A stretch of 64,000 bases of DNA from Corynebacterium liangguodongii (lineage in GTDB: Bacteria; Actinomycetota; Actinomycetes; Mycobacteriales; Mycobacteriaceae), in contig NZ_CP026948.1 of NCBI RefSeq assembly GCF_003070865.1, positions 434,001-498,000 on the forward strand, given 5' to 3'. Positions 51,139 to 64,000 of this stretch are shown here, piece after piece; position 1 is the stretch's first letter, and each line of letters opens with the position of its first letter. The notes below the pieces were generated by a model, which saw only the letters and a program-made list of their open reading frames with translations, was not told the DNA's origin and searched no databases. Both the position numbers and the translations under genes were made by a program.

Positions 51139-51928
51139 TTCAACCCTCCTCGTCCTCTACATGGTGATACTGTGAGTCATCTTAAAGAGTATCTAGGCTG
51201 TACGGAATGGCACTAGTGCATCGACGCGTCGAATTTTGTGCACGAATCGCTCCGCGTCAATCGCGATGTACGTGGTAGGGAAAGTCTCATGAGTCGTATC
51301 GCGTGCGAAAGTTTCGAAGTGAGAACTATGCCATAACGCTGTGGCAGCGCGCCTCGACATCCTGTGTTGGTACCTGCCTTACTAGACGGACGTCGTACTT
51401 CGGGTGTCCGGGAAGTTGGTACTGGGGACCAGCTTGTGAGTCTGTAGGCGCTTGCCGGAATGTAGCCCACTGGTGCTCCTTGAAAAGGAGCCCAAAACAC
51501 TCCTCTACATGAACCTCACCGGCAAGAGATCGGATGGGTGATTTCATTGGAAGAAAGGGCGCAGATCCACTACTTGCACGGGCCAGGTCTGTCTTTTCAC
51601 CAACTCGAAAGACCCGCTGCTGTGGTCGGAGCGGCGCGACCACAGGGAGGCGCCCGACTGTAACCGCCAGCACGAGGTCGCTGCACTGCGTGGCGACGAC
51701 CCCTGAGGGCGGTACCCGCCCGCTCGAGTAAGGATTGCAACTCGCCTCGGGCGAGGTGAACACGAACCGATCATCGCCGGTTCGTCGACGCGGACGGGTG
51801 TTAGCTCAATTCCCAGTGGGATGACCGCTACTCGCGCGGCTACCCCTTCTCCTAGAACCACCTCCCCACCAGCGAGGAGAGCACCTGGGCGCAGTTGAAG
51901 CTCGACCCAGCACTAGCAGCTCGACGGG
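51139..51928. other. 790-bp region without a recognisable gene
   Basis: Several short open frames occur on both strands (for example 51326-51763 and 51544-51861, minus) but none has a start signal, family likeness or consistent codon bias that I can defend. It may be decayed coding sequence. A small stem (CTCCTT-GAA-AAGGAG, about 51476-51490) is present. The ArsR promoter lies at its left end. Confidence 0.6.
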
Positions 51929-54145
<2,217 letters not shown>

Positions 54146-54286
54146 TATGTTCGCTCCTCGAAGTAATTCCAATAATCCAAGCACTCAGGATAGCAACAAT
54201 CGCCCTCCGCCACTGTCTGGGAACGACCGAGCGCTCTGCCGGGTGACATCTGGGCTTGTGTCCCGGCGATTGTTAATGTTTCTCCC

Positions 54287-55198
54287 ATGAGCCTTACCAT
54301 CGCCAGCGTCAACGTCAACGGCATCCGCGCGGCCACGAAGGTCCGCAACGACGAGAACCTGGGCATGCTCGACTGGCTCGAGCACACCAGCGCCGACGTC
54401 GTGTTAATGCAGGAAGTCCGGGCGGAGGCCGACCAGGCGACGGCCGCGTTGGCGCCCGCGCTCGAGGCGGGTTGGCACCTCGAGGTGGCCCCGGCGACGG
54501 CGCCGGGGGCGAAGGGGCGCGCGGGTGTGGGCATTCTAAGCCGCGCTCCGCTGCAAGACGTCGAGGTGGGCATCGCGGGGTTCGACGACGCGGGGCGTTT
54601 TATCGCGGGCACGCTTGGCGACGTCCGAGTGGCCTCCCTCTACCTCCCCTCTGGGTCGGCCGGCACGGCTAAGCAGGACGAGAAGTACCGCTTCCTCGAT
54701 GCCTTCGAGCCGCTGCTTGCACAGTGGGCCGAGGAATACCCGAGCATGGTCATCGGCGGGGACTGGAACATCTGCCACCGCCGCGAGGACCTGAAGAATT
54801 GGAAGACCAACCAGAAAAAGTCGGGGTTTTTGCCCCACGAGCGGGCCTTCATGGATTCCGTCTTCGGCACCTTCCCCGACGAGGAGGCCCAAGATATTGA
54901 GGCAAAGTCGGCCCACGGTTGGGCGGGTGCCGTGGAGTACGCATCAAAGGGGCGTCGTCACGCAAACGCGAGCCCTGCGTGGTACGACGTCGCGCGCAGG
55001 CTCCAGCCGGAAGACGCGCCCTATACCTGGTGGACGTTCCGCGGCCAGGCGTTCAATAACGACGCGGGCTGGCGTATCGACGTCCAGGCGGCGACCAAGG
55101 CCATGCTCGAGCGCGCGCAGAGCACCTGGGTGGAGAAGGCCCCGAGCGTCGAGCAGCGCTGGTCGGACCACTCGCCGCTGATGGTGTGCTACCAGTAA
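54287..55198 (+). CDS. xthA: Exodeoxyribonuclease III
   Basis: 303 aa. IASVNVNGIRAATK, the metal-binding Glu in LMQEVRAE, GDWNICHRREDLKNW and the catalytic DH in WSDHSPLMV all match ExoIII/AP endonucleases. It repairs abasic sites. A TAATGT box (54274-54279) lies 7 nt before the ATG, suggesting a leaderless message. Divergent from icd. Confidence 0.94.
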   Translation: MSLTIASVNVNGIRAATKVRNDENLGMLDWLEHTSADVVLMQEVRAEADQATAALAPALEAGWHLEVAPATAPGAKGRAGVGILSRAPLQDVEVGIAGFDDAGRFIAGTLGDVRVASLYLPSGSAGTAKQDEKYRFLDAFEPLLAQWAEEYPSMVIGGDWNICHRREDLKNWKTNQKKSGFLPHERAFMDSVFGTFPDEEAQDIEAKSAHGWAGAVEYASKGRRHANASPAWYDVARRLQPEDAPYTWWTFRGQAFNNDAGWRIDVQAATKAMLERAQSTWVEKAPSVEQRWSDHSPLMVCYQ

Positions 55199-55203
55199 TT
55201 GGT

Positions 55204-56025
55204 ATGGAAGGTTTAACCCTCGTCGGGTTTGGCACCCCGGAGCTGCTAACCACGCTCTATGTCATCGGCATCGTCGCGGAATCGATGACCGCGGCCGTCA
55301 CCGCCTGCCGCATGCGCATGGACCTCTTCGGGGTGATCACCCTCGGCGTCCTCACCGCGCTCGGCGGCGGCACTGTGCGCGACATCATGCTCGGCTCCTA
55401 CCCGCTGACCTGGGTGGAAGAACCTCGCTTCCTCGTGGTCTGCGTGCTGGCTTCCGTCATGACGATGTGGCTGAAGTGGCTGATGTACCAGCTGCGAAAG
55501 TTCTTCCTCGTCGCCGATGCGGTGGGCCTGTCCGCCTTCGTTGTCCTCGGCATCCAAACTGCGCTGTCGAACGGCCACGGCTTCGTTATCGCCGCGGTGG
55601 CCGCTGTGGTCACCGGCGTCTTCGGCGGCGTCCTGCGCGATATTCTCTCCGACCGCATCCCCCTCGTCTTCCGCGAGGAGCTCTACGCCTCCATCGCGAT
55701 CATGGGCACGGTCGTCTACATGCTCCTGGAAAAGGCCGGGGTGCCGGAGTGGATAGTCGTTATCGCCACCGTCGTCTTCGTCTTCGGCATGCGCCTTTTG
55801 TCCCTGAAGTTCCACTGGTCGCTGCCGAACTACGAATACGACGAGGAAAAACTCACCCACTTCGATCCCCGCTACCAGCTCACCGCTCTCATGCGGGAGC
55901 GCGCGCGGCAGATCCCCGGCGCCCGGCGCGTCTACCGCAACGTGCGCACCGTTGTCGAATCCGCCCCGCGCAGGCACCCGCGGCGCGGTCACCGGGGCCA
56001 GCGCGGTCAGGGTCAGGGGCAGTAG
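55204..56025 (+). CDS. UPF0126 (TRIC-like) membrane protein
   Basis: 273 aa. Two UPF0126 repeats: LGVLTALGGGTVRDIMLGSY near 50 and VVTGVFGGVLRDILSDRIPL near 140, each with the GGGxxRD motif, and about seven membrane spans. Related proteins are trimeric cation channels or amino-acid transporters. Basic, Gly/Arg-rich C-terminal tail. The start ATG 55204 lies 5 nt after the exonuclease stop. Confidence 0.85.
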   Translation: MEGLTLVGFGTPELLTTLYVIGIVAESMTAAVTACRMRMDLFGVITLGVLTALGGGTVRDIMLGSYPLTWVEEPRFLVVCVLASVMTMWLKWLMYQLRKFFLVADAVGLSAFVVLGIQTALSNGHGFVIAAVAAVVTGVFGGVLRDILSDRIPLVFREELYASIAIMGTVVYMLLEKAGVPEWIVVIATVVFVFGMRLLSLKFHWSLPNYEYDEEKLTHFDPRYQLTALMRERARQIPGARRVYRNVRTVVESAPRRHPRRGHRGQRGQGQGQ

Positions 56026-56716
56026 CGCTGGGCCCGCGCGATGACCCACGCCGCCCCCGGGGCGAGGATGGCGAGCACGATCGCTGCGGCCACGGCGCCC
56101 GCGTTCGGGCTGGTTTCGTGCAAGACCTCGCCCGCGATCTCGACGGTCTCGCCGAGCGAGGCGAGGGCGATGCCTGCGCAGAGTCCGGCCAGCGCGGCTG
56201 AGGTAACGAGGATGATCGCCGCGGTTCGGTCCTTGCTCGCCAGACCGATCGCGATGCCCGCGAGCCCGGCGACGCAGAAGAGGGCGAAGGTAAGCAGCAC
56301 CCCAAGGACAATCGTGCCGGCGGTTTGGCCCGCGTCATCCACCATGTAGGGCGCGCTATAGGTGTCCAGGTAGGGCGCAGATCCGTCGGTGATGATAAAG
56401 ATGTCGAACATCGAATACCACGGATTGCGCGCCATGTTCACCTGCCCCGCCGCCACCGTCGCGGCGGTGAGGACGAGGGCGGAGACGGCCACGAAGCCTA
56501 GGCCGCCGCGCAGCCAGCGCCGGAAGCTCGCGCCGAGCTGGTTCAAGGCCGGCCACTGTGAGGCGCGCCATGCGGTGAAGGCGCCGAGCGCGACGGCCGC
56601 GAGCACGGTCCACGTCGTACCGCTCAAAGCGAGGAAGCGCCCGCCCGCCGAGATGATTGACGCGGCAAGGACTGCCGCGACGGGGGAGGGGGAGGTACGG
56701 GGTCCGAGGAAGAGTG

Positions 56717-56720
<4 letters not shown>
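56013..56720 (-). CDS. Membrane protein partner of a small ABC transporter
   Basis: 235 aa with about six hydrophobic segments and no soluble domain. No strong family signature. It overlaps the ABC ATPase gene by 4 bp and belongs to a GntR-ATPase-membrane protein operon, so it is the likely permease. It overlaps the convergent UPF0126 gene by 13 bp. Confidence 0.7.
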
Positions 56721-58864
<2,144 letters not shown>

Positions 58865-58921
58865 CTTCCTCTAGGCTGAATACGCACTGGCAACCCCCCA
58901 CCGACGAGAAAAGGAACCCGG

Positions 58922-60013
58922 ATGGCAACCTCTACCGCGCCGCGCAAGGCGTATACGGACGACCAGGGCATCGAGAGGATCAGCGCACAGCAAGAGGAAG
59001 GCCCGGCGGACAAGGTCGCCCAGCGCTCTCCCGTTATCGCCCACCTGCTGCGGATGAACGAGCGCTTCGCCGCCGAGGGAGGCAACCAGCTCTCCGCCGG
59101 CATTACCTACTTCTCGGTGCTGGCGATCTTCCCGCTGACCATGCTCATCTTCGCCGGCCTCGGCTTCTTCCTCGCCTCTCGCCCGGACCTGATGAGCACC
59201 ATCCAAGGCGAGATCGAGGCCTCCCTCGGCGGCGACCTCGGTGAGAGCGTCTCCGAGCTCGTCAACACCGCCATCGAGCAGCGCGGCGCCGTCGCCGGCA
59301 TCGGCCTGCTCACCGCACTGTGGTCCGGCCTGGGCTGGATGAACAACCTGCGCGTGGGCATCTCCGCCATGTGGAAGCTCGACGCCAACGAGGGGGGGAA
59401 CTTCCTGGTGAAGAAGGCCGGCGACCTCCTGGGTCTCATCGGGCTGATCCTGCTGCTGCTGGTCGCCTTCGCGGTCACCGCGGTCGCCTCTTCCGGGCTA
59501 GCCACTAACCTCCTTGCCCTCGTCGGCCTCGACCACATCCCCGGCGCGCGCGTGATCGTCTGGCTCGTGGGCCTCGTCGTCGGTATCGCGGCCAACTTCC
59601 TCGTCATGGCCTGGCTGGTGATCTTCCTGCCGCGCACCAAGGTCCCGCTGCGCTCGGGCCTGAAGGGCGCGCTTCTCGGCGCGGTCGCCTTCGAGCTGAT
59701 CAAGCAGTTTGCCACCGTCATCATCAGCGGCGCGACGAACAACCCCGCCGGCGCCATCTTTGGCCCGATCATCGCGCTGATGGTCGTGCTCTACCTCATC
59801 TGGCGCGTCGTGCTCTACGTCAGCGCCTGGACCGCGACGACCGAGGAATCCCTGGCGGCCGCGAAGACCGAGATCCCCGAGCCGGCCGTGATCAACGTCC
59901 GCGGGGCCGCCGCGGCCCAGCAGAATACCTCCTCCTCGGCCGCGGCCATCGGCGTCGGCGCAGCCCTCGGCGTTATCGGCGCCGGCGTGCTTTCCTTGCT
60001 GACGCGCGACTGA
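58922..60013 (+). CDS. YihY/BrkB (YhjD-like) membrane protein
   Basis: 363 aa. Six spans between about 65 and 300, with the family patterns GGNQLSAGITYFSVLAIFPL and GLGWMNNLRVGISAMWKLD. The C-terminal tail ends in a further hydrophobic segment. Often annotated as YhjD or inner-membrane BrkB family; function not settled. AAAAGGAA precedes the ATG. The end overlaps the convergent carboxypeptidase gene by 41 bp. Confidence 0.85.
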   Translation: MATSTAPRKAYTDDQGIERISAQQEEGPADKVAQRSPVIAHLLRMNERFAAEGGNQLSAGITYFSVLAIFPLTMLIFAGLGFFLASRPDLMSTIQGEIEASLGGDLGESVSELVNTAIEQRGAVAGIGLLTALWSGLGWMNNLRVGISAMWKLDANEGGNFLVKKAGDLLGLIGLILLLLVAFAVTAVASSGLATNLLALVGLDHIPGARVIVWLVGLVVGIAANFLVMAWLVIFLPRTKVPLRSGLKGALLGAVAFELIKQFATVIISGATNNPAGAIFGPIIALMVVLYLIWRVVLYVSAWTATTEESLAAAKTEIPEPAVINVRGAAAAQQNTSSSAAAIGVGAALGVIGAGVLSLLTRD

Positions 60014-61208
60014 GCCACACCGCCACCGCAGCGCACGCGAGCACCCCGGCGAAGATCGCCGCCTCCAGCCACGGGAACGCCTCCCGATCCGGGCCCGCGG
60101 CGAGGACGGCTGGCTCCTCATCCGGTGCCGCGGGCGTCTCGCTCGCCGCAGGAGCGGGGGCCTCGCGCCGCAGAGAGGCCACCTCGACCCCGGGGTCGAG
60201 GTGGTAGGACTCGTGCAGCAACGCCTGCGCCTGCTCCCACGCCCGAGCCTTATCCACCGTCGTGTCCAAGACCACCGCGACGAGCCGGCGCCCCTCGTGG
60301 TTGACCGCTCCGACGAAGGTGTGGTTCGCGTCGTCGGTGTAGCCCGTCTTGCCGCCGATGCCGTCCGGGTCGTTGAGGTAGAGCTTGTTGTCGTTCCACA
60401 GCTCAAAGCCCTCCGCGTCGCCGAACCCGGGGAAGGGATAGGACTGCGTGTCCACGATATTGGCAAACGTCGGGTTGGCAAACGCCTCCCGGTAGGCCAG
60501 CGCGAGGTCCCACGCCGAGCTCGACATCCCCGCACTATCCAGCCCCGTGTACGTCGTCGCCCGGGTATCTTCCATCCCCAGCTCGCGGGCTAAGGCGTTG
60601 ACCTTACCCAGCGCTACCTCGTCGCCGCCGAGCTCCTGGGCGAGCGCGTGAGCAGCGTCGTTGCCGGAGGCCATGAGCAGGCCGTGCAGCAAGTCGTTGA
60701 CCGTGTAGGTACCGCCCGCGCCGATGCCCGCCGCCGAGCCTTCCATTGCGGCGGAATCCTCGCCGACGGTGATTTTCTTATCCAGGGGCAATTCGTCGAT
60801 GACGACGAGGGCGAGGAGCACCTTAATCACCGAGGCCGGCCGGTAGCGTCCGTGCGGGTCCTTCATGGCGAGGACGTCGCCGGAATCCAAATCGGCGACC
60901 AGCCAGGCGGAGGCGAGCACGGAGTCGTCGACACGAAAGCCTATTGGCGCGCTCACCCCGCACGGCCCGGTATAGCTCACCGGAAGAGCGGGGGGAATCC
61001 GATCCGGGGCGGCCGCCTCCGAGGTCGTCCGCGCCTCCGGAGGGCGGGTCGCGTTCGGGCACGAATCCGTGTTGGGCGCGGCCTCACGCGTGGCGGGGGC
61101 GAGGTCTTGGCCCTCGTGAGGAGTCGGTTCCTGGGCCGCTGCATGGGCAGCGCCCGCGGCAAGCAGCCCGCAGGCGAGGCAGGCGGAGAGGTGGCGGTAA
61201 GGGGTCAT
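59973..61208 (-). CDS. dacA: D-alanyl-D-alanine carboxypeptidase (PBP, DacA family)
   Basis: 411 aa. Signal peptide 1-25, then an acidic Pro-rich linker. The active-site triad is complete: SVIK (S126, K129), SGN (181-183) and KTG in GGKTGYTDDANHTF near 286. A C-terminal membrane anchor (about 382-400) ends in a basic tail. It trims D-Ala from peptidoglycan stem peptides outside the membrane. Confidence 0.93.
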   Translation of the reverse strand: MTPYRHLSACLACGLLAAGAAHAAAQEPTPHEGQDLAPATREAAPNTDSCPNATRPPEARTTSEAAAPDRIPPALPVSYTGPCGVSAPIGFRVDDSVLASAWLVADLDSGDVLAMKDPHGRYRPASVIKVLLALVVIDELPLDKKITVGEDSAAMEGSAAGIGAGGTYTVNDLLHGLLMASGNDAAHALAQELGGDEVALGKVNALARELGMEDTRATTYTGLDSAGMSSSAWDLALAYREAFANPTFANIVDTQSYPFPGFGDAEGFELWNDNKLYLNDPDGIGGKTGYTDDANHTFVGAVNHEGRRLVAVVLDTTVDKARAWEQAQALLHESYHLDPGVEVASLRREAPAPAASETPAAPDEEPAVLAAGPDREAFPWLEAAIFAGVLACAAVAVWLSRASARKARRRR

Positions 61209-61325
61209 GGTAGGCGTAGTCTACGACCGCCCGGGCGCAACCGCCCGGTGTGACAGGCCGACTGCGCGGGCGCTGCGCCGCCGCACCGCCCCGGCATTGC
61301 CGAGGAAAGGGCACCCTGACCTGGG

Positions 61326-61344
61326 TAAACTAAGGCTTTCCTGC
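61326..61344. promoter_or_regulatory. Possible DtxR iron-box upstream of the VIT gene
   Basis: TAAACTAAGGCTTTCCTGC agrees with the 19-bp DtxR consensus (TWAGGTTAGSCTAACCTWA) at about 12 positions, best in the centre (AAGGCT..CCT). It overlaps a TAAACT -10-like hexamer. Iron control of a VIT metal transporter would make sense. Confidence 0.35.
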
Positions 61345-61380
61345 GTTGCACAGGAAACGGACAGGGTGCATGATGAGCGC

Positions 61381-62085
61381 ATGAGTGAACGGCAATCACC
61401 CGCCTCATCGGGCATGAACGAGCGGCTCAACAAGCTGCGCGCCGGTGTGCTCGGCGCTAACGACGGGATCGTCTCCACAGCAGCGGTTGTCGTCGGTGTG
61501 GCTGGCGCGACCTCCAGCATCCGCGAGATCGCCACCGCGGGCATCGCCGCCGTCATCGGCGGGGCGGTGTCGATGGCGCTCGGGGAATACGTCTCGGTGT
61601 CGTCGCAACGCGACAGCGAACGCGCCTACATCGAATCCGAAACGGCGTTGCACGCCCAAGACCCCGACGGCGAATTCGCGCACCTTGTCGCGGCCTACGA
61701 GCGCACGGGGCTCAGCCACGACACGGCGCTGCAGGTGGCGAAGGAGCGCACGGAGGCCGACGCGCTCAAGGCTCACCTCGAAGTGCACTACGGCATCGAC
61801 GAAGAAGACCTCGTCAATCCGTGGACGGCCGCGGTTGCCTCCTTTCTGGCCTTTACTCTCGGCGCGCTGCTGCCCCTCCTCGCCGTCATCCTGCCCCCAG
61901 CCGGCTGGCGCGTCCCGGTGACTTGTGCGGTTACCCTCTTCGCGCTCGCGCTCGCCGGCTGGGTCTCGGCCAGGATCGGCGGCTCCAACCCGCGGCGCGC
62001 GGTGCTGCGCCTGCTCATCGGCGGCGCGCTGGGGCTGGCGGTGACCTACGGCGTCGGCTACGCGTTTGGCACCGTGGCGCCGTAG
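61381..62085 (+). CDS. VIT1/CCC1-family metal transporter
   Basis: 234 aa. RAGVLGANDGIVSTAAVVVG near 20-40 and AVSMALGEYVSVSSQRDSER near 65-84 are family signatures; the segment between the second and third spans has the acidic, metal-binding helices, and five spans are present. It moves Fe(II) or Mn(II) across the membrane. ATG 61381; an in-frame upstream extension is not conserved. Confidence 0.88.
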   Translation: MSERQSPASSGMNERLNKLRAGVLGANDGIVSTAAVVVGVAGATSSIREIATAGIAAVIGGAVSMALGEYVSVSSQRDSERAYIESETALHAQDPDGEFAHLVAAYERTGLSHDTALQVAKERTEADALKAHLEVHYGIDEEDLVNPWTAAVASFLAFTLGALLPLLAVILPPAGWRVPVTCAVTLFALALAGWVSARIGGSNPRRAVLRLLIGGALGLAVTYGVGYAFGTVAP

Positions 62086-62090
62086 GCGCG

Positions 62091-63335
62091 CTAGAACTTA
62101 GAGAACCGCCCCACCAGCTGCTCTTCCATCTCCTTCCACGTCTGTGCCTTATCCGTAAACGGGGCGGTGGGCACGTAGCCGGAGCTGTTCGTGGAGCCAA
62201 GCATGTAGGAGAGGTAATCCTGCATCCGCGGGTTGGCCAGCAACAGGGAGTTGAGCGAATCGTCCTTCGCCCAATCGGCCGCATCCGCCATGATCTCGTA
62301 GGCCTTGCTCATCTGGGCGGTATCCACCGCGTCGGGGCCCTTGTCAATATCGGCGGAGATGCCGGTTAGCGAATAGGAATTATCCGGGTGAACGGTCACC
62401 TCGAGCTCGCCCGCGTGGGCGGCGTTTAACACATCGGGCCACGTCGAGACTCCGGCGAGATCGTGGTCATCGTTCTCCACAATCCAGCGCACCAGGTGCT
62501 TGGGTGATGGGAAGGTGAAAATCTCGCCGTACTTGCCCAAAAAGACCGGGGCGGAGCCGAGGTAGGTGCGCAGCGTGTAGGCGCTTTTGCCCTGGGCGGA
62601 GATCTTTATCGGGTCGATGCCCGCGAGGCCCCAGATGGAGGAATCGTACGGGTCGGCGGCCGCGGCCGCCTTCTCCTGCTCGGCGGCAGCACGCGCTCGC
62701 TCCTCCTCCCGGGCGGCCTGCGCCGCGCTGATGCGCTGCGCGGCGGAGTCGACAGCGGCCTCGCCGCCGTCGCTGTCCGCGGGGTCGACGAGGCGGACGG
62801 CGCCGTCGAGCGAGTGCACGACCGACTCCCAATTCGCCAGCACCACACGCCCAATGCCCGTCCACTCGCTCATGCCGTTCTCGCCGGCGAAGTGGTCCGA
62901 GCCGCGATCGGCGTTGCCCAGGATCGAGTGCGAGGCGAAGAAAATCTGTGCCTCGTCGGCCGCGGCCACCGCGGCGAGGGAGCGAGAGACCGCAAAGACG
63001 CGGGAGAGGCGGGAGACATTCTCGTGGCTCGGCCTCCCCGCCAAATACGCCGGGGCGCCGACGATGTCGAAGCAGTTCTTCTCCTCCGGCACAACGCGGA
63101 CATCGCCCAGGGCGCTAAAGCGCGCCCAGGACGGGTGAGAAGAAAGGTCGTGCGAGCGCCCCGAATCGAGGTAGGCCAGCATCGCTGCGGGGGAAGCGAA
63201 AACCATCACCGAGGAGTCATCGCCCAAAAACGCCTGCCATTGCGTGCCGTTTTCCGTCCAGGTCGGTGCCCAGAGAGTGTAGAAGTCGCCGCCGCTCAAA
63301 GAGAGCTTGACGGGGTATATCGCGCGAGTGCTCAT
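62091..63335 (-). CDS. Conserved hypothetical protein with two similar halves
   Basis: 414 aa, soluble, no signal peptide. Residues about 34-72 (FLGDDSSVMVFASPAAMLAY) and about 258-296 (FLGKYGEIFTFPSPKHLVRW) are alike, each followed by an HDL motif, suggesting two copies of one domain. An Ala/Glu-rich linker (about 196-232) is probably helical. No catalytic motif is recognised. Its stop is 6 nt from the VIT gene stop, convergent. Confidence 0.75.
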   Translation of the reverse strand: MSTRAIYPVKLSLSGGDFYTLWAPTWTENGTQWQAFLGDDSSVMVFASPAAMLAYLDSGRSHDLSSHPSWARFSALGDVRVVPEEKNCFDIVGAPAYLAGRPSHENVSRLSRVFAVSRSLAAVAAADEAQIFFASHSILGNADRGSDHFAGENGMSEWTGIGRVVLANWESVVHSLDGAVRLVDPADSDGGEAAVDSAAQRISAAQAAREEERARAAAEQEKAAAAADPYDSSIWGLAGIDPIKISAQGKSAYTLRTYLGSAPVFLGKYGEIFTFPSPKHLVRWIVENDDHDLAGVSTWPDVLNAAHAGELEVTVHPDNSYSLTGISADIDKGPDAVDTAQMSKAYEIMADAADWAKDDSLNSLLLANPRMQDYLSYMLGSTNSSGYVPTAPFTDKAQTWKEMEEQLVGRFSKF

Positions 63336-63356
63336 GGTGGAAAACTGTACTAGCCG

Positions 63357-64000
63357 CTAGCCGGTCGGGCGCCAGAAACCTCGAAACGGCATCCCAATGT
63401 TGCTCGTGCGCACGGGGTTGAGCTGCACCGGGTCGCCCGCTTCGATGTACATCCCGTCCCCGGCGTACATGGCCACGTGGCCGTCCCACACGGCCAGGTC
63501 GCCGGGCTGGAGCTGCTCGAAGGTGACCTGGGTGCCGATGGCCTGCTGGTGCGCCATCCGCGGAAGCTCCACGCCGGCCTGCGCGTACGCCCACTGGGTC
63601 AAACCGGAACAGTCGAACCCGCCCGGACCTGTTCCGCCCCACTGGTAGGGGGCGCCCAGCTGGCTCTTGGCGGCCGCGACCGCCGCCTGGCCGGCCGCGC
63701 TGCCCTCCCCGGGCGGGGGATCGGCGGGGCCGGGGGCGGGGACCTGCTCCTGAGCGGAGGCAGCCTCGAAGGCGACCGGTGTCGCCGGGGCGCCGGCTTC
63801 GAGCGCCCGCAGGGAATCGGTTGCGGCGTGCGCGGAGGCGGCGGGGCGCAGGGCCGCATCCGCCGCGTCGTTGCCGGCGACGCGGGAGAGGCGCTGCGCG
63901 AGCGGCGCGAGATCGGCCTCGAGGCGCTCGAGGCGCACCTTGACCTCGGTGAGGGCCTCGACCGCGAGCCCGGCGAGGGCGCCCGGGACGCTGAAGACCC
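63357..64000 (-). CDS. NlpC/P60 peptidoglycan hydrolase, C-terminal part
   Basis: At least 213 codons, open beyond the window edge. The C-terminal NlpC/P60 domain has the catalytic Cys in GGFDCSGLTQWAYAQAG and His in DGHVAMYAGDG. Upstream is an Ala/Pro-rich linker, and before that a charged helical stretch (VKVRLERLEADLAPLAQRLS). It should cleave peptide cross-bridges in the wall. The GTG at 63938 is in frame but internal, since the frame continues without stop to 64000. Confidence 0.88.
   Translation of the reverse strand, partial: VFSVPGALAGLAVEALTEVKVRLERLEADLAPLAQRLSRVAGNDAADAALRPAASAHAATDSLRALEAGAPATPVAFEAASAQEQVPAPGPADPPPGEGSAAGQAAVAAAKSQLGAPYQWGGTGPGGFDCSGLTQWAYAQAGVELPRMAHQQAIGTQVTFEQLQPGDLAVWDGHVAMYAGDGMYIEAGDPVQLNPVRTSNIGMPFRGFWRPTG

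Noticed and set aside
51326..51861. Minus-strand frames in the 790-bp gap
   Set aside because: No start signals, mutually overlapping in different frames and no recognisable motif; reported only as unassigned DNA.

Overview
The window is high-GC chromosomal DNA that reads as Corynebacterium. Evidence: a monomeric NADP isocitrate dehydrogenase, a metN-metI-metQ block on the same side as a dnaE2-type polymerase, a metY-metX pair, and the order icd, exodeoxyribonuclease III, trpS, YhjD-like protein, D-Ala-D-Ala carboxypeptidase, which I recall from C. glutamicum. Many genes have a TANNNT -10 box 6-8 nt before the start codon, as expected for leaderless transcripts in this genus. The species cannot be named from sequence alone.

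Layout. 1-7.7 kb: edge of a Rossmann-fold gene, a LuxR-type response regulator, imuA-like and imuB (mutagenic repair), a sucrase/ferredoxin-like protein and the methionine importer metI-metN with two tandem metQ lipoproteins. 7.8-14.2 kb: bioA-bioD, a scrambled relic that looks like a galactose operon, an AlbA_2/RecG-like ATPase gene flanked by 80-bp direct repeats, and a divergent WYL regulator/DinB-like pair. 14.3-18.7 kb: dnaE2, followed by an insertion at its 3' end carrying a DUF3800 gene broken by a 16-bp tandem duplication. 18.7-21.1 kb: two bPH2 membrane proteins and a TetR regulator. 21.2-34.2 kb: one long colinear set resembling the M. tuberculosis Rv2498c-Rv2506 locus (acyl-CoA carboxylase, acyl-CoA dehydrogenase, MaoC hydratase, CitE-like lyase, acyl-CoA ligase, CoA transferase) plus etfBA, a membrane cytochrome b and a thioesterase. 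Together these can take isovaleryl-CoA to acetyl-CoA and acetoacetyl-CoA, with electrons leaving through ETF and perhaps the cytochrome b.

34.4-36.1 kb: trmL, folD, DUF3017. 36.3-40.7 kb: a bacteriocin island with two lactococcin-972-like precursors around a DUF1430 transporter and its ABC ATPase, a decayed duplicate of part of metX, a small unknown gene and a third lactococcin-972-like precursor. 41-43.5 kb: metX and metY. 43.7-51.1 kb: an HAD phosphatase-like protein, a UgpBEAC-type ABC importer whose operon ends in a 2H-phosphoesterase-like gene, a LacI regulator and an ArsR regulator. 51.1-51.9 kb: unassigned DNA. 51.9-64 kb: icd, exonuclease III, UPF0126 protein, a GntR/ABC module, trpS, a YhjD/BrkB protein, a D-Ala-D-Ala carboxypeptidase, a VIT-family transporter, a conserved hypothetical with two similar halves, and the end of an NlpC/P60 hydrolase.

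The most unusual parts are the multi-precursor bacteriocin locus beside duplicated metX sequence, the repeat-flanked AlbA_2 ATPase, the insertion scar at dnaE2, and the ETF-linked cytochrome b with a duplicated N-terminal motif. No tRNA, rRNA, CRISPR array or intact insertion sequence was seen.
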